Shown: one piece after another, positions 27,558-35,969 of the stretch
Layout of the letters: each line of letters opens with the position of its first letter
Position numbering within the stretch: position 1 is the first letter of the stretch
Assembly (NCBI GenBank): GCA_947500295.1
Contig: CANMRM010000001.1
Location: 620,001 to 684,000, forward strand
Length of the DNA stretch: 64,000 nucleotides
Source of the DNA: an uncultured Kordiimonas sp.
GTDB taxonomy: Bacteria; Pseudomonadota; Alphaproteobacteria; Sphingomonadales; Kordiimonadaceae
Reading direction: 5' to 3'
Notes under the pieces: generated by a model
Seen by the model: only the letters and a program-made list of their open reading frames with translations
The model's database searches: none
What the model was told of the DNA's origin: nothing
Position numbers and translations under genes: made by a program

Positions 27558-28028
27558 ATGAGCTTTCAAATGCGCGGCTTGCCCGCAACAGACTTTTCGC
27601 AATATTTCGAGCTTTCGGACCAGGAACTCAAGGCGCTTGGGATTGAGACAATAGTCGCGGACGATAGCCAACCCGGCTATCCCTGCCGAATCGGGCTGGA
27701 TCATGCTGCACCGGATACACGTCTTCTTCTGATGAACTATGAGCATCAACCCGCGCCGACCCCCTATCGCTCGGCACATGCGGTGTATGTTGCTGAAGGC
27801 GCCAGGGACGCGGACATTGCGCCCGGCGTCGTGCCTGAACCGCTGCATGTGCGTCTGCTGTCCGTGCGGGCATTTGACGCAATGCACATGATGGTGGACG
27901 CGACCGTGGTGCCGGGCAAGCAGGTGGCAGACGTAATTGAAGGTTTGTTTGGCAACAGCGCTATCGTTTATCTGCATATTCATTATGCCATGCGCGGTTG
28001 CTACGCCGCCAAAGTCGTTCGTGCCTAA
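27558..28028 (+). CDS. DUF1203 domain protein
   Basis: A 156-residue cytoplasmic protein. The start MSFQMRGLPATDF, GYPCRIGLDHA, LLLMNYEHQPAPTPYRSAHAVYV, and IVYLHIHYAMRGCYAAKVVR match the DUF1203 family, whose function is not known. The start at 27558 is supported by AGGAG 7 nt upstream; an in-frame TTG at 27552 is weaker. It stands alone between divergent and unrelated neighbours. Confidence 0.8.
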   Translation: MSFQMRGLPATDFSQYFELSDQELKALGIETIVADDSQPGYPCRIGLDHAAPDTRLLLMNYEHQPAPTPYRSAHAVYVAEGARDADIAPGVVPEPLHVRLLSVRAFDAMHMMVDATVVPGKQVADVIEGLFGNSAIVYLHIHYAMRGCYAAKVVRA

Positions 28029-28135
28029 TAGATGGCGGTGAAGACAGGCTGTTCGCTGACGGGTCTACCATTTGGGGTTGTAAAATTATCGTAACGCCCC
28101 TTGCCAAGTTGGGGTGAAATAGGGAATAGTGCATC

Positions 28136-28156
28136 AATACACCCTATCCGTGTATT
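28136..28156. promoter_or_regulatory. Inverted repeat upstream of the orphan 458-aa gene
   Basis: AATACAC (28136–28142) and GTGTATT (28150–28156) are perfect 7-bp arms around CCTATCC, 108 bp before the start at 28264. It is a plausible operator for an unidentified regulator. Confidence 0.4.
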
Positions 28157-28263
28157 AAATTGCAGGACGCTTTTTCTCTGCCTGCTGCTGGCAGTACCGA
28201 CATAAAGCCAATGCCAGTTAAGGCACCGAAACTGCCGCCCTTGCGCTATGAGGGAGGTTCACC

Positions 28264-29640
28264 ATGTCAGATGACGATGATATCCTGAGTAAAAAGCGTA
28301 AACCTGGCCGTCGAGAAATCGCGGTCATTTCCAGCAAGGGCCGCAACCTTGGCCCGCTTGACAAAAAGAATATCACAGGCAGCGAAGTCGAGCGCGGCGC
28401 CGAAGGCGCTGTGTCGGCATACCGGGCCCGCTATGCTCGCGACATAATATTGCTGGCTGACCCGCCGGTCGTCACCACAGACGCGATCCGCTATGTGATA
28501 GATGGATTGCGCGAGGTGCCTGTCGGGGGGTTTGTCGACGAAACCGAAATCGAAGGCATGCGGGAGTATGTCACCGCTGCTGGCGATGCAGCGGTTGAGA
28601 AGCTAAAGCGTGGCAGGTTCGATACAGAACCCCTCTACATGCGGGCGCGTGAGTTATATGAATATATCGCGAGTGAACGTAGCGTCAGCGGCGATACGCC
28701 CGAGCAAATTCAGAACATCCAGTATCTTGAACTGGTCCGTGAAGACGGCGCCAAATCCCAGCAGTTTGTTGCTTTTGGCCAGTCGCGCAGCAAAGAGCTG
28801 GTTGAATATGCCCGTGGCGTCAGCACGGTGGTGCGGCAGGTTCGACCGATTGAGCCTGGTGACAGGGTTGGTATTAAATCCAAGGAAGCCCGGCCCTTTA
28901 TGGATATGCTCAAAACGTTGAGCAGTGCCCATCCTTACTGGGACAGAAACTATGACGGCGAGATTGTGCGCTCGCTCAACCTTGCGGTGTTGCCTGCCCC
29001 GGACATGCGGTTCGATCACACTTCAAGCGCCCGTCTGATGTATGTGGCGACGGCGGTCACCCGCGTAGGTGGCGTCGTTCACTGGATTGACGCGAGCTCT
29101 GGCCTTATTGTGCACAGTGCTCTCATTACGCCGTCGCTCGCCATGCTGCCTTTTGTGGTTCTGGCTAGCTTCGGGGTCTACGAAGGGCCATTCGACTTCC
29201 TCTGCAAAATTGCTGCCCTCATTGGTATGGTCGCAACCGTTGTTGGGCTGGCGGGCGGAGGCGCTATCGGGTCGCCTACAGTAATTATCGCCCTACTTGC
29301 AGCGCTTGCCATTGCCATCACCATTGTCGCTATCGGCTTCAAAATTGCAGACATTTTGCTGGAGCTTGTCGCGGGGGATGACAAAGCCAAGGCCGCAGTC
29401 AAAAAGCTTGAAGCTATCCGCAAGAAGCTTGAGAAGCTGCAAGAGGGACTCGGTGACGGCAGTGTGTCGGCAGATGACGTGAAAGACGAGATGAAAGATC
29501 TGGTTGACGATATGAAAGACGCACTTGATGACCTGGGTGAAGCGGCTGACGGTGCCGGCTCCGACGCCGAAACAGCGGCCGATGCAGCAGAGGCATTGTC
29601 GGACGTTCTTGATGCCATCTCCGGTGTGCTTGGTGGTTAA
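28264..29640 (+). CDS. Unrecognised 458-aa protein with a hydrophobic core block and acidic helical tail
   Basis: I do not recognise this family. The N-terminal ~270 residues are soluble, starting with an acidic/basic stretch (SDDDDILSKKRKPGRRE) and without a signal peptide. Residues ~280–370 hold three hydrophobic segments (SLAMLPFVVLASFGVY, CKIAALIGMVATVVGLAGGG, VIIALLAALAIAITIVAIGF). Next is a short basic coiled coil (AAVKKLEAIRKKLEKLQ), then a strongly acidic amphipathic tail rich in Asp and Ala, ending DVLDAISGVLGG. GGGAGG before the ATG is a good ribosome-binding site. The layout recalls membrane-inserting effectors or translocators, but that is speculation. It appears monocistronic. 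Confidence 0.75.
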   Translation: MSDDDDILSKKRKPGRREIAVISSKGRNLGPLDKKNITGSEVERGAEGAVSAYRARYARDIILLADPPVVTTDAIRYVIDGLREVPVGGFVDETEIEGMREYVTAAGDAAVEKLKRGRFDTEPLYMRARELYEYIASERSVSGDTPEQIQNIQYLELVREDGAKSQQFVAFGQSRSKELVEYARGVSTVVRQVRPIEPGDRVGIKSKEARPFMDMLKTLSSAHPYWDRNYDGEIVRSLNLAVLPAPDMRFDHTSSARLMYVATAVTRVGGVVHWIDASSGLIVHSALITPSLAMLPFVVLASFGVYEGPFDFLCKIAALIGMVATVVGLAGGGAIGSPTVIIALLAALAIAITIVAIGFKIADILLELVAGDDKAKAAVKKLEAIRKKLEKLQEGLGDGSVSADDVKDEMKDLVDDMKDALDDLGEAADGAGSDAETAADAAEALSDVLDAISGVLGG

Positions 29641-29808
29641 CGACCGGCGAACGCGAACCCCTTCGCTTCGTGTTGCTGTCTGCTGAATGCAGGTCAGCAG
29701 GAATGAATGGGTTTGCAACGTAAAAAAAAGCCTGCTTGACCCAGGTCAGGTGGGCTCGACAATTTCCGGATATTCCTGACGCTGGGGCCATGTTCAAGCG
29801 GGGAATTC

Positions 29809-30651
29809 ATGTACCGGGACACGACACATCAAATGGCGGCGTTGGCGGTCACAAAAGTACAGTATCTGAAGGCCGATCCTCTTGGCTTTTTCATTTCCAC
29901 CATGATGGCGGGCGCCTATGTCGGCATCGGCATTATCCTGATCCTCACGCTCGGAAACGATGCGGAACCCCTGTCGCGCAACCTGATCATGGGGTGCTTT
30001 TTCGGCATCACACTGACCCTGATCATCTTTGCTGGTGCCGAACTGTTTTCCGGTCACACCATGTTCATGACATTTGGCTTCCTATACCGCAGGCTGAGCT
30101 TGTCGCAGGTGGTGGGAGACTGGGTGTTTTGCTGGAGCGGCAATCTTTTTGGCGCCATGCTGCTCGGGCTGTTGTTTGCGGCGGGCGGGGGTGGTGGCTG
30201 GCTGGACAATCCCGCCAGCCTTGTACACCAGATCGCCGCCAGCAAGGTCGAAAGCGGTATTGTTGCACTTGTGGCTCGTGCCATCATCTGCAATTGGCTT
30301 ATCTGTCTGGCGATATGGATGACATCACGCACGACAAACGACACGGCAAAATGCATTCTGATCTTCTGGTGCCTGTTCGCTTTTGTTGCCGCAGGCTATG
30401 AGCACGGCGTTGCCAACATGACTGTATTTACCATCTCGATGCTGGGTGCGCAGGCGGACAGCGTCACGCTGACAAGTGCCTGGTACAATCTGGTGTGGGT
30501 CTCGTTCGGTAACATTGTCGGCGGGGCAGGTTTTATCGGTGTTGCTTACTATCTGACTGGCACGCCGCCACGCTCTGTACATGCCGCATCGGGTGATAGC
30601 GCAGCAGAAGGGGCACGCGGAGAAGCAGTTGCTGGGGACAGGGATTCATGA
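29809..30651 (+). CDS. Formate/nitrite transporter family channel
   Basis: The 280-residue protein has the FNT family features: about six helices, FFISTMMAGAYVGIGIIL, AELFSGHTMFM, the CNWLICLAIWM motif and the pore-histidine loop EHGVANM. It most resembles the nitrite-type members (NirC-like) but formate or another monovalent anion is possible. No nitrite reductase gene is adjacent. GGGGAA lies just before the ATG. A GNAT gene follows 49 bp downstream. Confidence 0.87.
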   Translation: MYRDTTHQMAALAVTKVQYLKADPLGFFISTMMAGAYVGIGIILILTLGNDAEPLSRNLIMGCFFGITLTLIIFAGAELFSGHTMFMTFGFLYRRLSLSQVVGDWVFCWSGNLFGAMLLGLLFAAGGGGGWLDNPASLVHQIAASKVESGIVALVARAIICNWLICLAIWMTSRTTNDTAKCILIFWCLFAFVAAGYEHGVANMTVFTISMLGAQADSVTLTSAWYNLVWVSFGNIVGGAGFIGVAYYLTGTPPRSVHAASGDSAAEGARGEAVAGDRDS

Positions 30652-30700
30652 AGACAGATTACTCTCGCGCTAAAAAGCGCTATCTGGTGCCGAACCTGCC

Positions 30701-31327
30701 ATGACTGAGCAAGGTGGCATACCCATCACGCGGGTGGTAGTGCCTGCGGAGCGTGCGTCGCGTATCCGTGCGAAGGTGCGGGCGGCCCAAAGCATGCCTG
30801 TTGGTGTCGGCACAGCGCGTGTTGCAAAGGTAGAAGACGCCGAGCTTTTTCACCGTTTCTTAAGCGACCCCGCAGTCCATACACCTATCTATACGCTGCC
30901 AAGCCCACTGACACCGGCAAGTGTTTGCGAATTTATCAAAAAGCATCTTGCTGAACAGCAGGCGGGTGAAGGTGTGCTGTTTCTGTGTTTTGATGATGCA
31001 GGGAGTATAGTCAGCTATAACAACATTGGTGTCTGGCCCCAGTGGGCCGCGGGCAAAATGGGCGGCGCTATGCATCCCGAATACCAGGGAGGTGGCAGCG
31101 GCACGCGCGGCGCGGCGGCGGGGTTTGGCTGGATGTTCGAAGTGCTTGACCTGGAGGTCATCTGTGAAACAGCAGCCCCTGACAATGTGCGGTCAGCGCA
31201 TCTTCTCGACCGGCTCGGTTTTGACCGCATGGGACAAATTACAAGCTACCGCGATGATGGCACCAGCAGGCCGTCACTTGTCTGGGAAATGACACGAGAC
31301 GCCTGGCGGAACCGGCATTCGGGCTAG
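30701..31327 (+). CDS. GNAT family acetyltransferase
   Basis: A 208-residue protein with a GNAT domain in the C-terminal two-thirds: IGVWPQWAAGKMGGAMHPEYQGGGSGTRGAAAGFGWM (acetyl-CoA loop, here split by family variation) and LEVICETAAPDNVRSAHLLDRLGFDRMG, the typical end of RimJ/RimL-type acetyltransferases. The first ~45 residues are not conserved. The substrate is unknown. It follows the FNT channel gene closely and overlaps the 3' end of the convergent PepSY gene by 4 bp. Confidence 0.75.
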   Translation: MTEQGGIPITRVVVPAERASRIRAKVRAAQSMPVGVGTARVAKVEDAELFHRFLSDPAVHTPIYTLPSPLTPASVCEFIKKHLAEQQAGEGVLFLCFDDAGSIVSYNNIGVWPQWAAGKMGGAMHPEYQGGGSGTRGAAAGFGWMFEVLDLEVICETAAPDNVRSAHLLDRLGFDRMGQITSYRDDGTSRPSLVWEMTRDAWRNRHSG

Positions 31328-32472
31328 CTTGCCTCACTCCCGGCCTCGGCTTTCTCGTTCTTTCTAGTGAACAAGGGCCGGATGAGCCGCCTGTAGCTAA
31401 GCGCAAGCCCGGTCCATACCAGGAATATGCCTGCAAGCGAGCCAAGCCCCGCGAGCGTTTGTCCCAACCATCCGAGCACTTCGCCAGTATGCAGGAAACG
31501 CACTGTAATGCGGGCTTTTCCACCGGGTGTGCGGGCGTCAAATGGTCGGTTGTGGTCCGTGACCCTGCCGTCCGGCTGTACAGTGGTCTCGAAGCGCTTG
31601 TGCGCCTGTGCGCCGTTGCCCATGTCCACGTCGAAGCTCGTGGGTGCGGCGAGATGGGCGTTTGCAGGCAGCGTTACGGTTTGCCAGCCGGGGTAGGCTG
31701 CTGCCACGCGCTCAAACCGCGCCTGCAGGCTGATGCCCGTGTTGGTGGTTGGTGCCGATGTGACTTCTGGCGAGCCGGAGCCGCCGCGCCGCCGCTGGGG
31801 CGGCTCTTCGCCGTAAGCGGCATACAGAAGCTCGTTCGCCCACCGGTAGTTGAAGACGGTTGCTGTTGTTGCCATCACAAGGATGGGCAGTAGCATCCAG
31901 ACACTGAACACATGGTGCCAGTTATAGTCCCGGGCGTGGCCGGTGGCGTAGGTTCGCCGAAACAGCAGCCGGGTCTTGCTTGCGGACCAGCGCATGACAG
32001 GCGGCAGCCAGAGGTACGTGCCGGAAAGCGCCAGAAAAATAAACAGAAGGTTGGCGGCGCCGGTGATCGCGCGGCCAGTAGCGCGGTCATCACCTGTCAT
32101 CGCAAACCAGCGGTGGATGCGGGTCACTGTGTCCATGAAGGCTTCCGTCCCCGTTTCCGCGTTCAGGATCAGCGCGCCCGTGCCCGGGTGCATCAGATGC
32201 TTGGTCCTGCCGACAAAAACCCGCACGGGTTGATCCTCGGCGGCCGCGATGCGCAACTGCGCCCGGTCGCTTTCACCGGCGGCAATGGCTGCCATTTCAT
32301 CGATAGAAAGCCTGGCACCCGCGTTGGGGCCAACAAGTTCTGCTTCCGCTGATGCAATCATCTGCCGTTCGTAGGTCAGCAAAACGCCTGTCGCGGACAT
32401 CATCAGGATCACAAGTCCCGCCACAACACCTGCAGTAAGGTGCGCCCAGAAAAACACAGATCGTATGGACAT
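31324..32472 (-). CDS. PepSY-associated TM domain protein
   Basis: A 382-residue inner-membrane protein with the pattern of PepSY_TM proteins: an N-terminal helix (FFWAHLTAGVVAGLVILMMSATGVLLTYERQ), a periplasmic PepSY-like region, paired helices after the IHRWFAMTGDDRATGRAITG segment (AANLLFIFLALSGTYLWLPP), another helix (HHVFSVWMLLPILVMATTATVF) and a final one near the C-terminus. Such proteins are common beside TonB-dependent siderophore receptors and may reduce ferric siderophores; no receptor is adjacent here. GGAG lies 5 nt before the ATG. Confidence 0.82.
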   Translation of the reverse strand: MSIRSVFFWAHLTAGVVAGLVILMMSATGVLLTYERQMIASAEAELVGPNAGARLSIDEMAAIAAGESDRAQLRIAAAEDQPVRVFVGRTKHLMHPGTGALILNAETGTEAFMDTVTRIHRWFAMTGDDRATGRAITGAANLLFIFLALSGTYLWLPPVMRWSASKTRLLFRRTYATGHARDYNWHHVFSVWMLLPILVMATTATVFNYRWANELLYAAYGEEPPQRRRGGSGSPEVTSAPTTNTGISLQARFERVAAAYPGWQTVTLPANAHLAAPTSFDVDMGNGAQAHKRFETTVQPDGRVTDHNRPFDARTPGGKARITVRFLHTGEVLGWLGQTLAGLGSLAGIFLVWTGLALSYRRLIRPLFTRKNEKAEAGSEAS

Positions 32473-32492
32473 AAAAACTCCGGTTCAGTCTC

Positions 32493-32514
32493 GCCTGAAG
32501 CGTGCGCTTCAGGC
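32493..32514 (-). promoter_or_regulatory. Near-perfect 22-bp inverted repeat in the PepSY gene leader
   Basis: GCCTGAAGCG and CGCTTCAGGC are 10-bp arms around a 2-bp centre, 21 bp upstream of the PepSY start codon. It may be an operator or a leader hairpin just before the ribosome-binding site. It does not look like a Fur box. Confidence 0.4.
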
Positions 32515-32731
32515 ATTGGTCAGGACTGGCCCTCGTCCTCAGGTTTATCCGATTGCCATGACTGTGCCCGGAACACAAGTCCGTGTTTGATGAATTTTGC
32601 CTAACCGCCGCGCCCTTGCGCAGGGTTTCGCGGGTTGGATGCCTGACATGCGGTTCGTTTAGGATTTTTTAGCAATTCGTGTACTAGGGTGTTCTTGCGC
32701 AACGGGGGCGTCCATCACAAAGCAGGCTGTT

Positions 32732-32977
32732 GTGGCATTTTCCCCCAAAGATGTGGATATTCTCCTGAAACTGGTGTGTGTGGAACGAGGCGACTTTGCC
32801 ATGTCGCACGTCAGCCGCTATGTGGATCAGCTGCGCCGCGACGGCGATCGGCGAAGTGCTGACTTGTGGTCGATGGTGCTGGCAGAGCTTTTCCAGCGTA
32901 TCGAGCGTGAAAGACACATCGAGGCATCGACGGACATCCCTAAACAATCGGCCATTGTGCTGGTCAATCCTTCATGA
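32732..32977 (+). CDS. Small hypothetical protein (81 aa)
   Basis: A short ORF with a GTG start. The product (AFSPKDVDILLKLVCVERGD... DLWSMVLAELFQRIERERH) looks like a compact helical protein with natural composition, and the opposite strand is less convincing. No family is recognised and the ribosome-binding site is weak, so this is tentative. It lies alone between the divergent PepSY gene and the convergent DsbB-like gene. Confidence 0.4.
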   Translation: MAFSPKDVDILLKLVCVERGDFAMSHVSRYVDQLRRDGDRRSADLWSMVLAELFQRIERERHIEASTDIPKQSAIVLVNPS

Positions 32978-33014
32978 AGCGGGTGCCTCGGTACCCCGAT
33001 CTCGCTTAATCCGC

Positions 33015-33446
33015 CTATTGCGTTGGCGTGTCGGCTTCCTCAGCGGCAGCATCCTCTGCGCGCCAGCTCCAGACCAGAAGCAATAGCCCGGTGATGATGA
33101 AGAGGGCGAACCCTGACAGCATCCAGCTGTTCACATACCACTGCTCGCCCCATTCGAACTCGCCGTTCATAATGCGCACCCAGCCACGGAAGTGCTGTGT
33201 GCCGCCAACCACAAGCCCGAGCGCCGCGAACACGCTGGCGAACCAGCGGCTGATCCAGTGGGTGGGGTTCGGCATAAGATAGAGGATGCCCAGCAAACCA
33301 ATAACCGTGCGCTGGGTGCGGCAGAAGGGGCATTCATACACAAGGCCCGTCAGGTCGACGGTCCAGGTAATAATGCTGATCACAATGGCCGCAATGCCAA
33401 CGATGGTTTTGTTGCGCCATAGCCAGTTTAAAAGCTGGTCATCCAT
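33015..33446 (-). CDS. Four-helix membrane protein with a DsbB-like CPFC motif
   Basis: A 143-residue protein with about four membrane helices. After the first helix it has ECPFCRTQRTVIGLLG, close to the CxxC...QR signature of DsbB, the quinone-linked oxidase of DsbA (usually PCxLCxxQR). The second periplasmic Cys pair of DsbB is not visible, so activity in disulfide formation is uncertain. The C-terminal tail is acidic. AGGGGGA precedes the ATG. It is 37 bp from the convergent small ORF. Confidence 0.65.
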   Translation of the reverse strand: MDDQLLNWLWRNKTIVGIAAIVISIITWTVDLTGLVYECPFCRTQRTVIGLLGILYLMPNPTHWISRWFASVFAALGLVVGGTQHFRGWVRIMNGEFEWGEQWYVNSWMLSGFALFIITGLLLLVWSWRAEDAAAEEADTPTQ

Positions 33447-33763
33447 AAAAAATCCCCCTGGTTTACCCCTTGATCCATCGGTTCATCCACCGGATTATCG
33501 CTCTGGGGCGAATCAGGTTAACTATAGAAACGGTGCGCTGCAAATGGAACGTTGCGGGCAGGCCGGACCGTCGCATTGGTGCCACACCAGCCCGGAAAAC
33601 AGCCCTAAACTCGCCCGATACCGGCCCTTTACACAGAAAATCTGGCCCTTTTGTGCGCTTTTTCTTGCAAATTTCGGCAGCAACGCTATACGCCAATCAG
33701 GCGCAGCGGCACGGCCACGAGGGTTGATTGTCGTTTTTTCAACCAGCGCATAAGGATTAGAGA
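33447..33763 (+). other. Intergenic region containing the cold shock gene leader
   Basis: The 317 bp between the DsbB-like gene and the csp gene carry no convincing gene. The first half is unremarkable; the last ~100 bp hold the promoter and a leader in which CAATCA (33694–33699) can pair with TGATTG (33725–33730), giving a long hairpin before the ribosome-binding site. Confidence 0.5.
33665..33692 (+). promoter_or_regulatory. Promoter of the cold shock gene
   Basis: TTGCAA (33665–33670) and TATACG (33687–33692) are spaced by 16 bp. The start of transcription would be near 33699, leaving a leader of about 65 nt. Confidence 0.5.
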
Positions 33764-33973
33764 ATGGCTAACGGTACAGTAAAATGGTTCAACGCGACTA
33801 AAGGTTTTGGTTTTATTCAGCCTGAAGATGGTGGCAACGACGTGTTCGTTCACATCAGCGCTGTTGAAGCAGCAGGCCTGCGTGGCTTGAACGACGACCA
33901 AAAAGTTTCCTACGAGATCGAAGCAGGCCGTGACGGCCGGTCGTCTGCAGTAAGCTTGCAGCTGCGCGACTAA
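33764..33973 (+). CDS. Cold shock protein (CspA family)
   Basis: A 69-residue single cold-shock domain: [36 protein letters not shown] with RNP1 (KGFGFI) and RNP2 (VFVHI), ending [20 protein letters not shown]. Such proteins bind single-stranded RNA and act as RNA chaperones. Which csp paralogue this is cannot be told. Ribosome-binding site AAGGATTAGAG precedes the ATG. A strong terminator follows 20 bp after the stop. Confidence 0.95.
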   Translation: MANGTVKWFNATKGFGFIQPEDGGNDVFVHISAVEAAGLRGLNDDQKVSYEIEAGRDGRSSAVSLQLRD

Positions 33974-33993
33974 TCGCACAGCCATACGGTTTC

Positions 33994-34025
33994 AAAAAGG
34001 TCCGCGATTTCGCGGGCCTTTTTTT
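33994..34025 (+). terminator. Intrinsic terminator of the cold shock gene
   Basis: AAAAAGGTCCGCG pairs with CGCGGGCCTTTTT (one G·U) around a 4-nt loop, followed by more T residues. Confidence 0.9.
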
Positions 34026-34271
34026 GTGCGCGGAAGCGAGTAGATAAAACCAATTCTGAGTTTGGGCGCAAGCAGTTTACAACATGGATTGAAGCTAGTT
34101 TTGGAGTGTGCAGCCGAGAATACGCAGGAACGGAAAATCTCTCGTCTTGAATTGTGAAGTCATAGGCTTCAAGATAGTGATCAACTTGCCGAGGCACTTA
34201 TAAAGTGTAATTCTTCGATTAATGGGTGTTGTCTAGGGCACTGGAAAATATTGAGACTTTGAAAGAAGTTA

Positions 34272-35408
34272 ATGGCTGGCGAAGAAATCCCAATAACTCC
34301 TAAAGTCCTAAGCTGGGCGAGAGATCGCGCGGGGTATACACTAGATGAAGCCCGTAAGTCATTTAAGAAGATTGACGCTTGGGAGGCGGGGAAATCATTC
34401 CCCACTTATCCACAGCTTGAGAGTCTGGCTGCCAAGTTCAAATTGCCAGTTGCGGTCTTTTTTTTTCCGGAGCCTCCGAATCTGCCCCCAATAAGTGAGT
34501 CTTTTCGCACGCTGCCGGATCACGAATTTTCTCAGCTTCCACGAAAAATTCACTATCTGCTGCGCAAGGCCAAAGTGCTTCAACTCAATCTAGCTGAACT
34601 CAACCATGAAAGGAATCCCAGCGATAAATTGATAACGCAAGATCTGTCATTCTCATCTGATTTGGCGGTGAGTTCTATGGCCGAACAAGTTCGCGACTAT
34701 TTGGGGGTTTCATTGGCAGTTCAACAGCGGTGGTCAGGTGTCGATGAAGCGTTGAAGGGCTGGCGACAGGCCCTGCTTGAAGCTGGTGTTTTCGTTTTCA
34801 AAGATGCGTTTCGGGAGAAAAACTTCTCCGGCTTTTGCTTATACGATGATATTTTTCCGATAATTTACGTAAACAATTCTTCAGCAAAAACGAGACAGAT
34901 ATTTACGTTGTTCCACGAACTAGCTCATCTCCTTTTTCATACGAGCGGGATCGATACTATTTCAGGTGAATACGTTGAAACTCTTCCAAGCCATGAGAAA
35001 AGTATTGAGGTGGCTTGTAATCAATTTGCAGCTGAGTTTTTAGTTCCAAAAGAAGTTTTTGAAAAAGCTATCAGCGGATTTGCTCCGACCGAGGCTTTGG
35101 CCGAGGCACTTGCCAGCCGCTTTCATGTTAGTCGTGAGTTTATTTACCGTAGATTCCTCGACAGGGATATGATTGATAAAATGACCTATTCGGCCGCTGC
35201 GGAACGCTGGGCGGGTCAAAAAAAGGACAGCTCTGGTGGAAACCCCTATTGGAGTAAAATCTCGTATCTTGGACGCGATTATATTGAGCTCGCATTAAGC
35301 CAATATCATCAGAATAGAATTAGCCGTTCTGAACTAGCTGAATACTTGGATACCAAGCCCAAAAATGTTGGCACTCTAGAAGAATACTTCTACAAGGGCG
35401 CAGCATAG
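34272..35408 (+). CDS. XRE-like / ImmA-IrrE family metallopeptidase regulator
   Basis: A 378-residue protein of the COG2856 type. An N-terminal HTH-like segment (SWARDRAGYTLDEARKSFKKIDAWEAGKSFPTYPQLESLA, in parts) is followed by a linker (SFRTLPDHEFSQLPRKIHYLLRKA) and a zinc peptidase domain with HELAHLLFH (His near residues 217–221) and the downstream Glu in NQFAAEFLVP. Related proteins cleave repressors or act as antitoxin-like partners. The next gene overlaps by one to three bases and encodes a PIN-like protein. Base composition is clearly more AT-rich than flanking genes, indicating recent transfer. Confidence 0.85.
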   Translation: MAGEEIPITPKVLSWARDRAGYTLDEARKSFKKIDAWEAGKSFPTYPQLESLAAKFKLPVAVFFFPEPPNLPPISESFRTLPDHEFSQLPRKIHYLLRKAKVLQLNLAELNHERNPSDKLITQDLSFSSDLAVSSMAEQVRDYLGVSLAVQQRWSGVDEALKGWRQALLEAGVFVFKDAFREKNFSGFCLYDDIFPIIYVNNSSAKTRQIFTLFHELAHLLFHTSGIDTISGEYVETLPSHEKSIEVACNQFAAEFLVPKEVFEKAISGFAPTEALAEALASRFHVSREFIYRRFLDRDMIDKMTYSAAAERWAGQKKDSSGGNPYWSKISYLGRDYIELALSQYHQNRISRSELAEYLDTKPKNVGTLEEYFYKGAA

Positions 35409-35875
35409 TGTATGTTTTTGATACATCGCCTTTTTCCACACTTTTTAGAAATTTCTATCGGCCAAGATTCCCTAGCCTTTGGCAAAGGTTTGATGAACTC
35501 ATTGCAGATGGCTCGATTGTATCCACGCGAGAAGCACTTTTTGAGATTCAAGATAGTGCAGACGACGGTCTAAGGGACTGGGCAACGGACAATAAAGGAT
35601 TGTTCGCGATTCCGAACGCGGCGGAAGGGGCATTTATTAGTGAAGTATTTCAAGTTGCTCATTTCAGGCAAATTATAGAACTGAAAAAGTTGCTTAAGGG
35701 CGGACGTAACGCGGACCCATTCTTAATTGCTAAGGCTGCCGTCGAGGGTCGCGCAGTAGTAACGATGGAAAGCCGCAAACCTAATGCTGCGAAAATTCCA
35801 AACATCTGTGAACATTTTGATGTTCCTTGTATGTCACTTGAAGAATTTATGGAGGCAGAAAATTGGCAGTTCTAG
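35408..35875 (+). CDS. DUF4411 PIN-like protein, probable toxin of a TA-like pair
   Basis: A 155-residue protein with the PIN-type first acidic motif near the start (VFDTSPFSTLFRNFY), DADDGLRDW-like acidic residues in the middle, NADPFLIAKAA and VVTMESRKPNAAKIPNIC, as in DUF4411. PIN-fold proteins are commonly RNases. The GTG start at 35408 shares a base with the stop of the metallopeptidase gene (TAGTG), so the two are coupled. This pairing (COG2856 plus DUF4411) is recurrent in bacteria and behaves like a toxin–antitoxin or mobile defence-type cassette; activity here is inferred. Confidence 0.8.
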   Translation: MYVFDTSPFSTLFRNFYRPRFPSLWQRFDELIADGSIVSTREALFEIQDSADDGLRDWATDNKGLFAIPNAAEGAFISEVFQVAHFRQIIELKKLLKGGRNADPFLIAKAAVEGRAVVTMESRKPNAAKIPNICEHFDVPCMSLEEFMEAENWQF

Positions 35876-35969
35876 TCACAGAAATGCAGTCTGATTGTAC
35901 AAACATTGATTGGGTATCTTCGGCAATAAAACCCCTCTTTCTCTCTCGAATTTGCCTCAAAACCGCCTC

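Noticed and set aside
32684-32947. 87-codon minus-strand frame overlapping the 81-aa ORF
   Set aside because: The His/Cys-rich product looks like an antisense frame; the plus-strand frame has better composition.
33970-34197. 75-codon minus-strand frame between csp and the metallopeptidase gene
   Set aside because: It runs through the csp terminator and shows no family features; I cannot support it as a gene, although the region is of foreign composition.
34272-35875. A complete prophage at the AT-rich islet
   Set aside because: No integrase, structural or lysis genes accompany the two-gene cassette.
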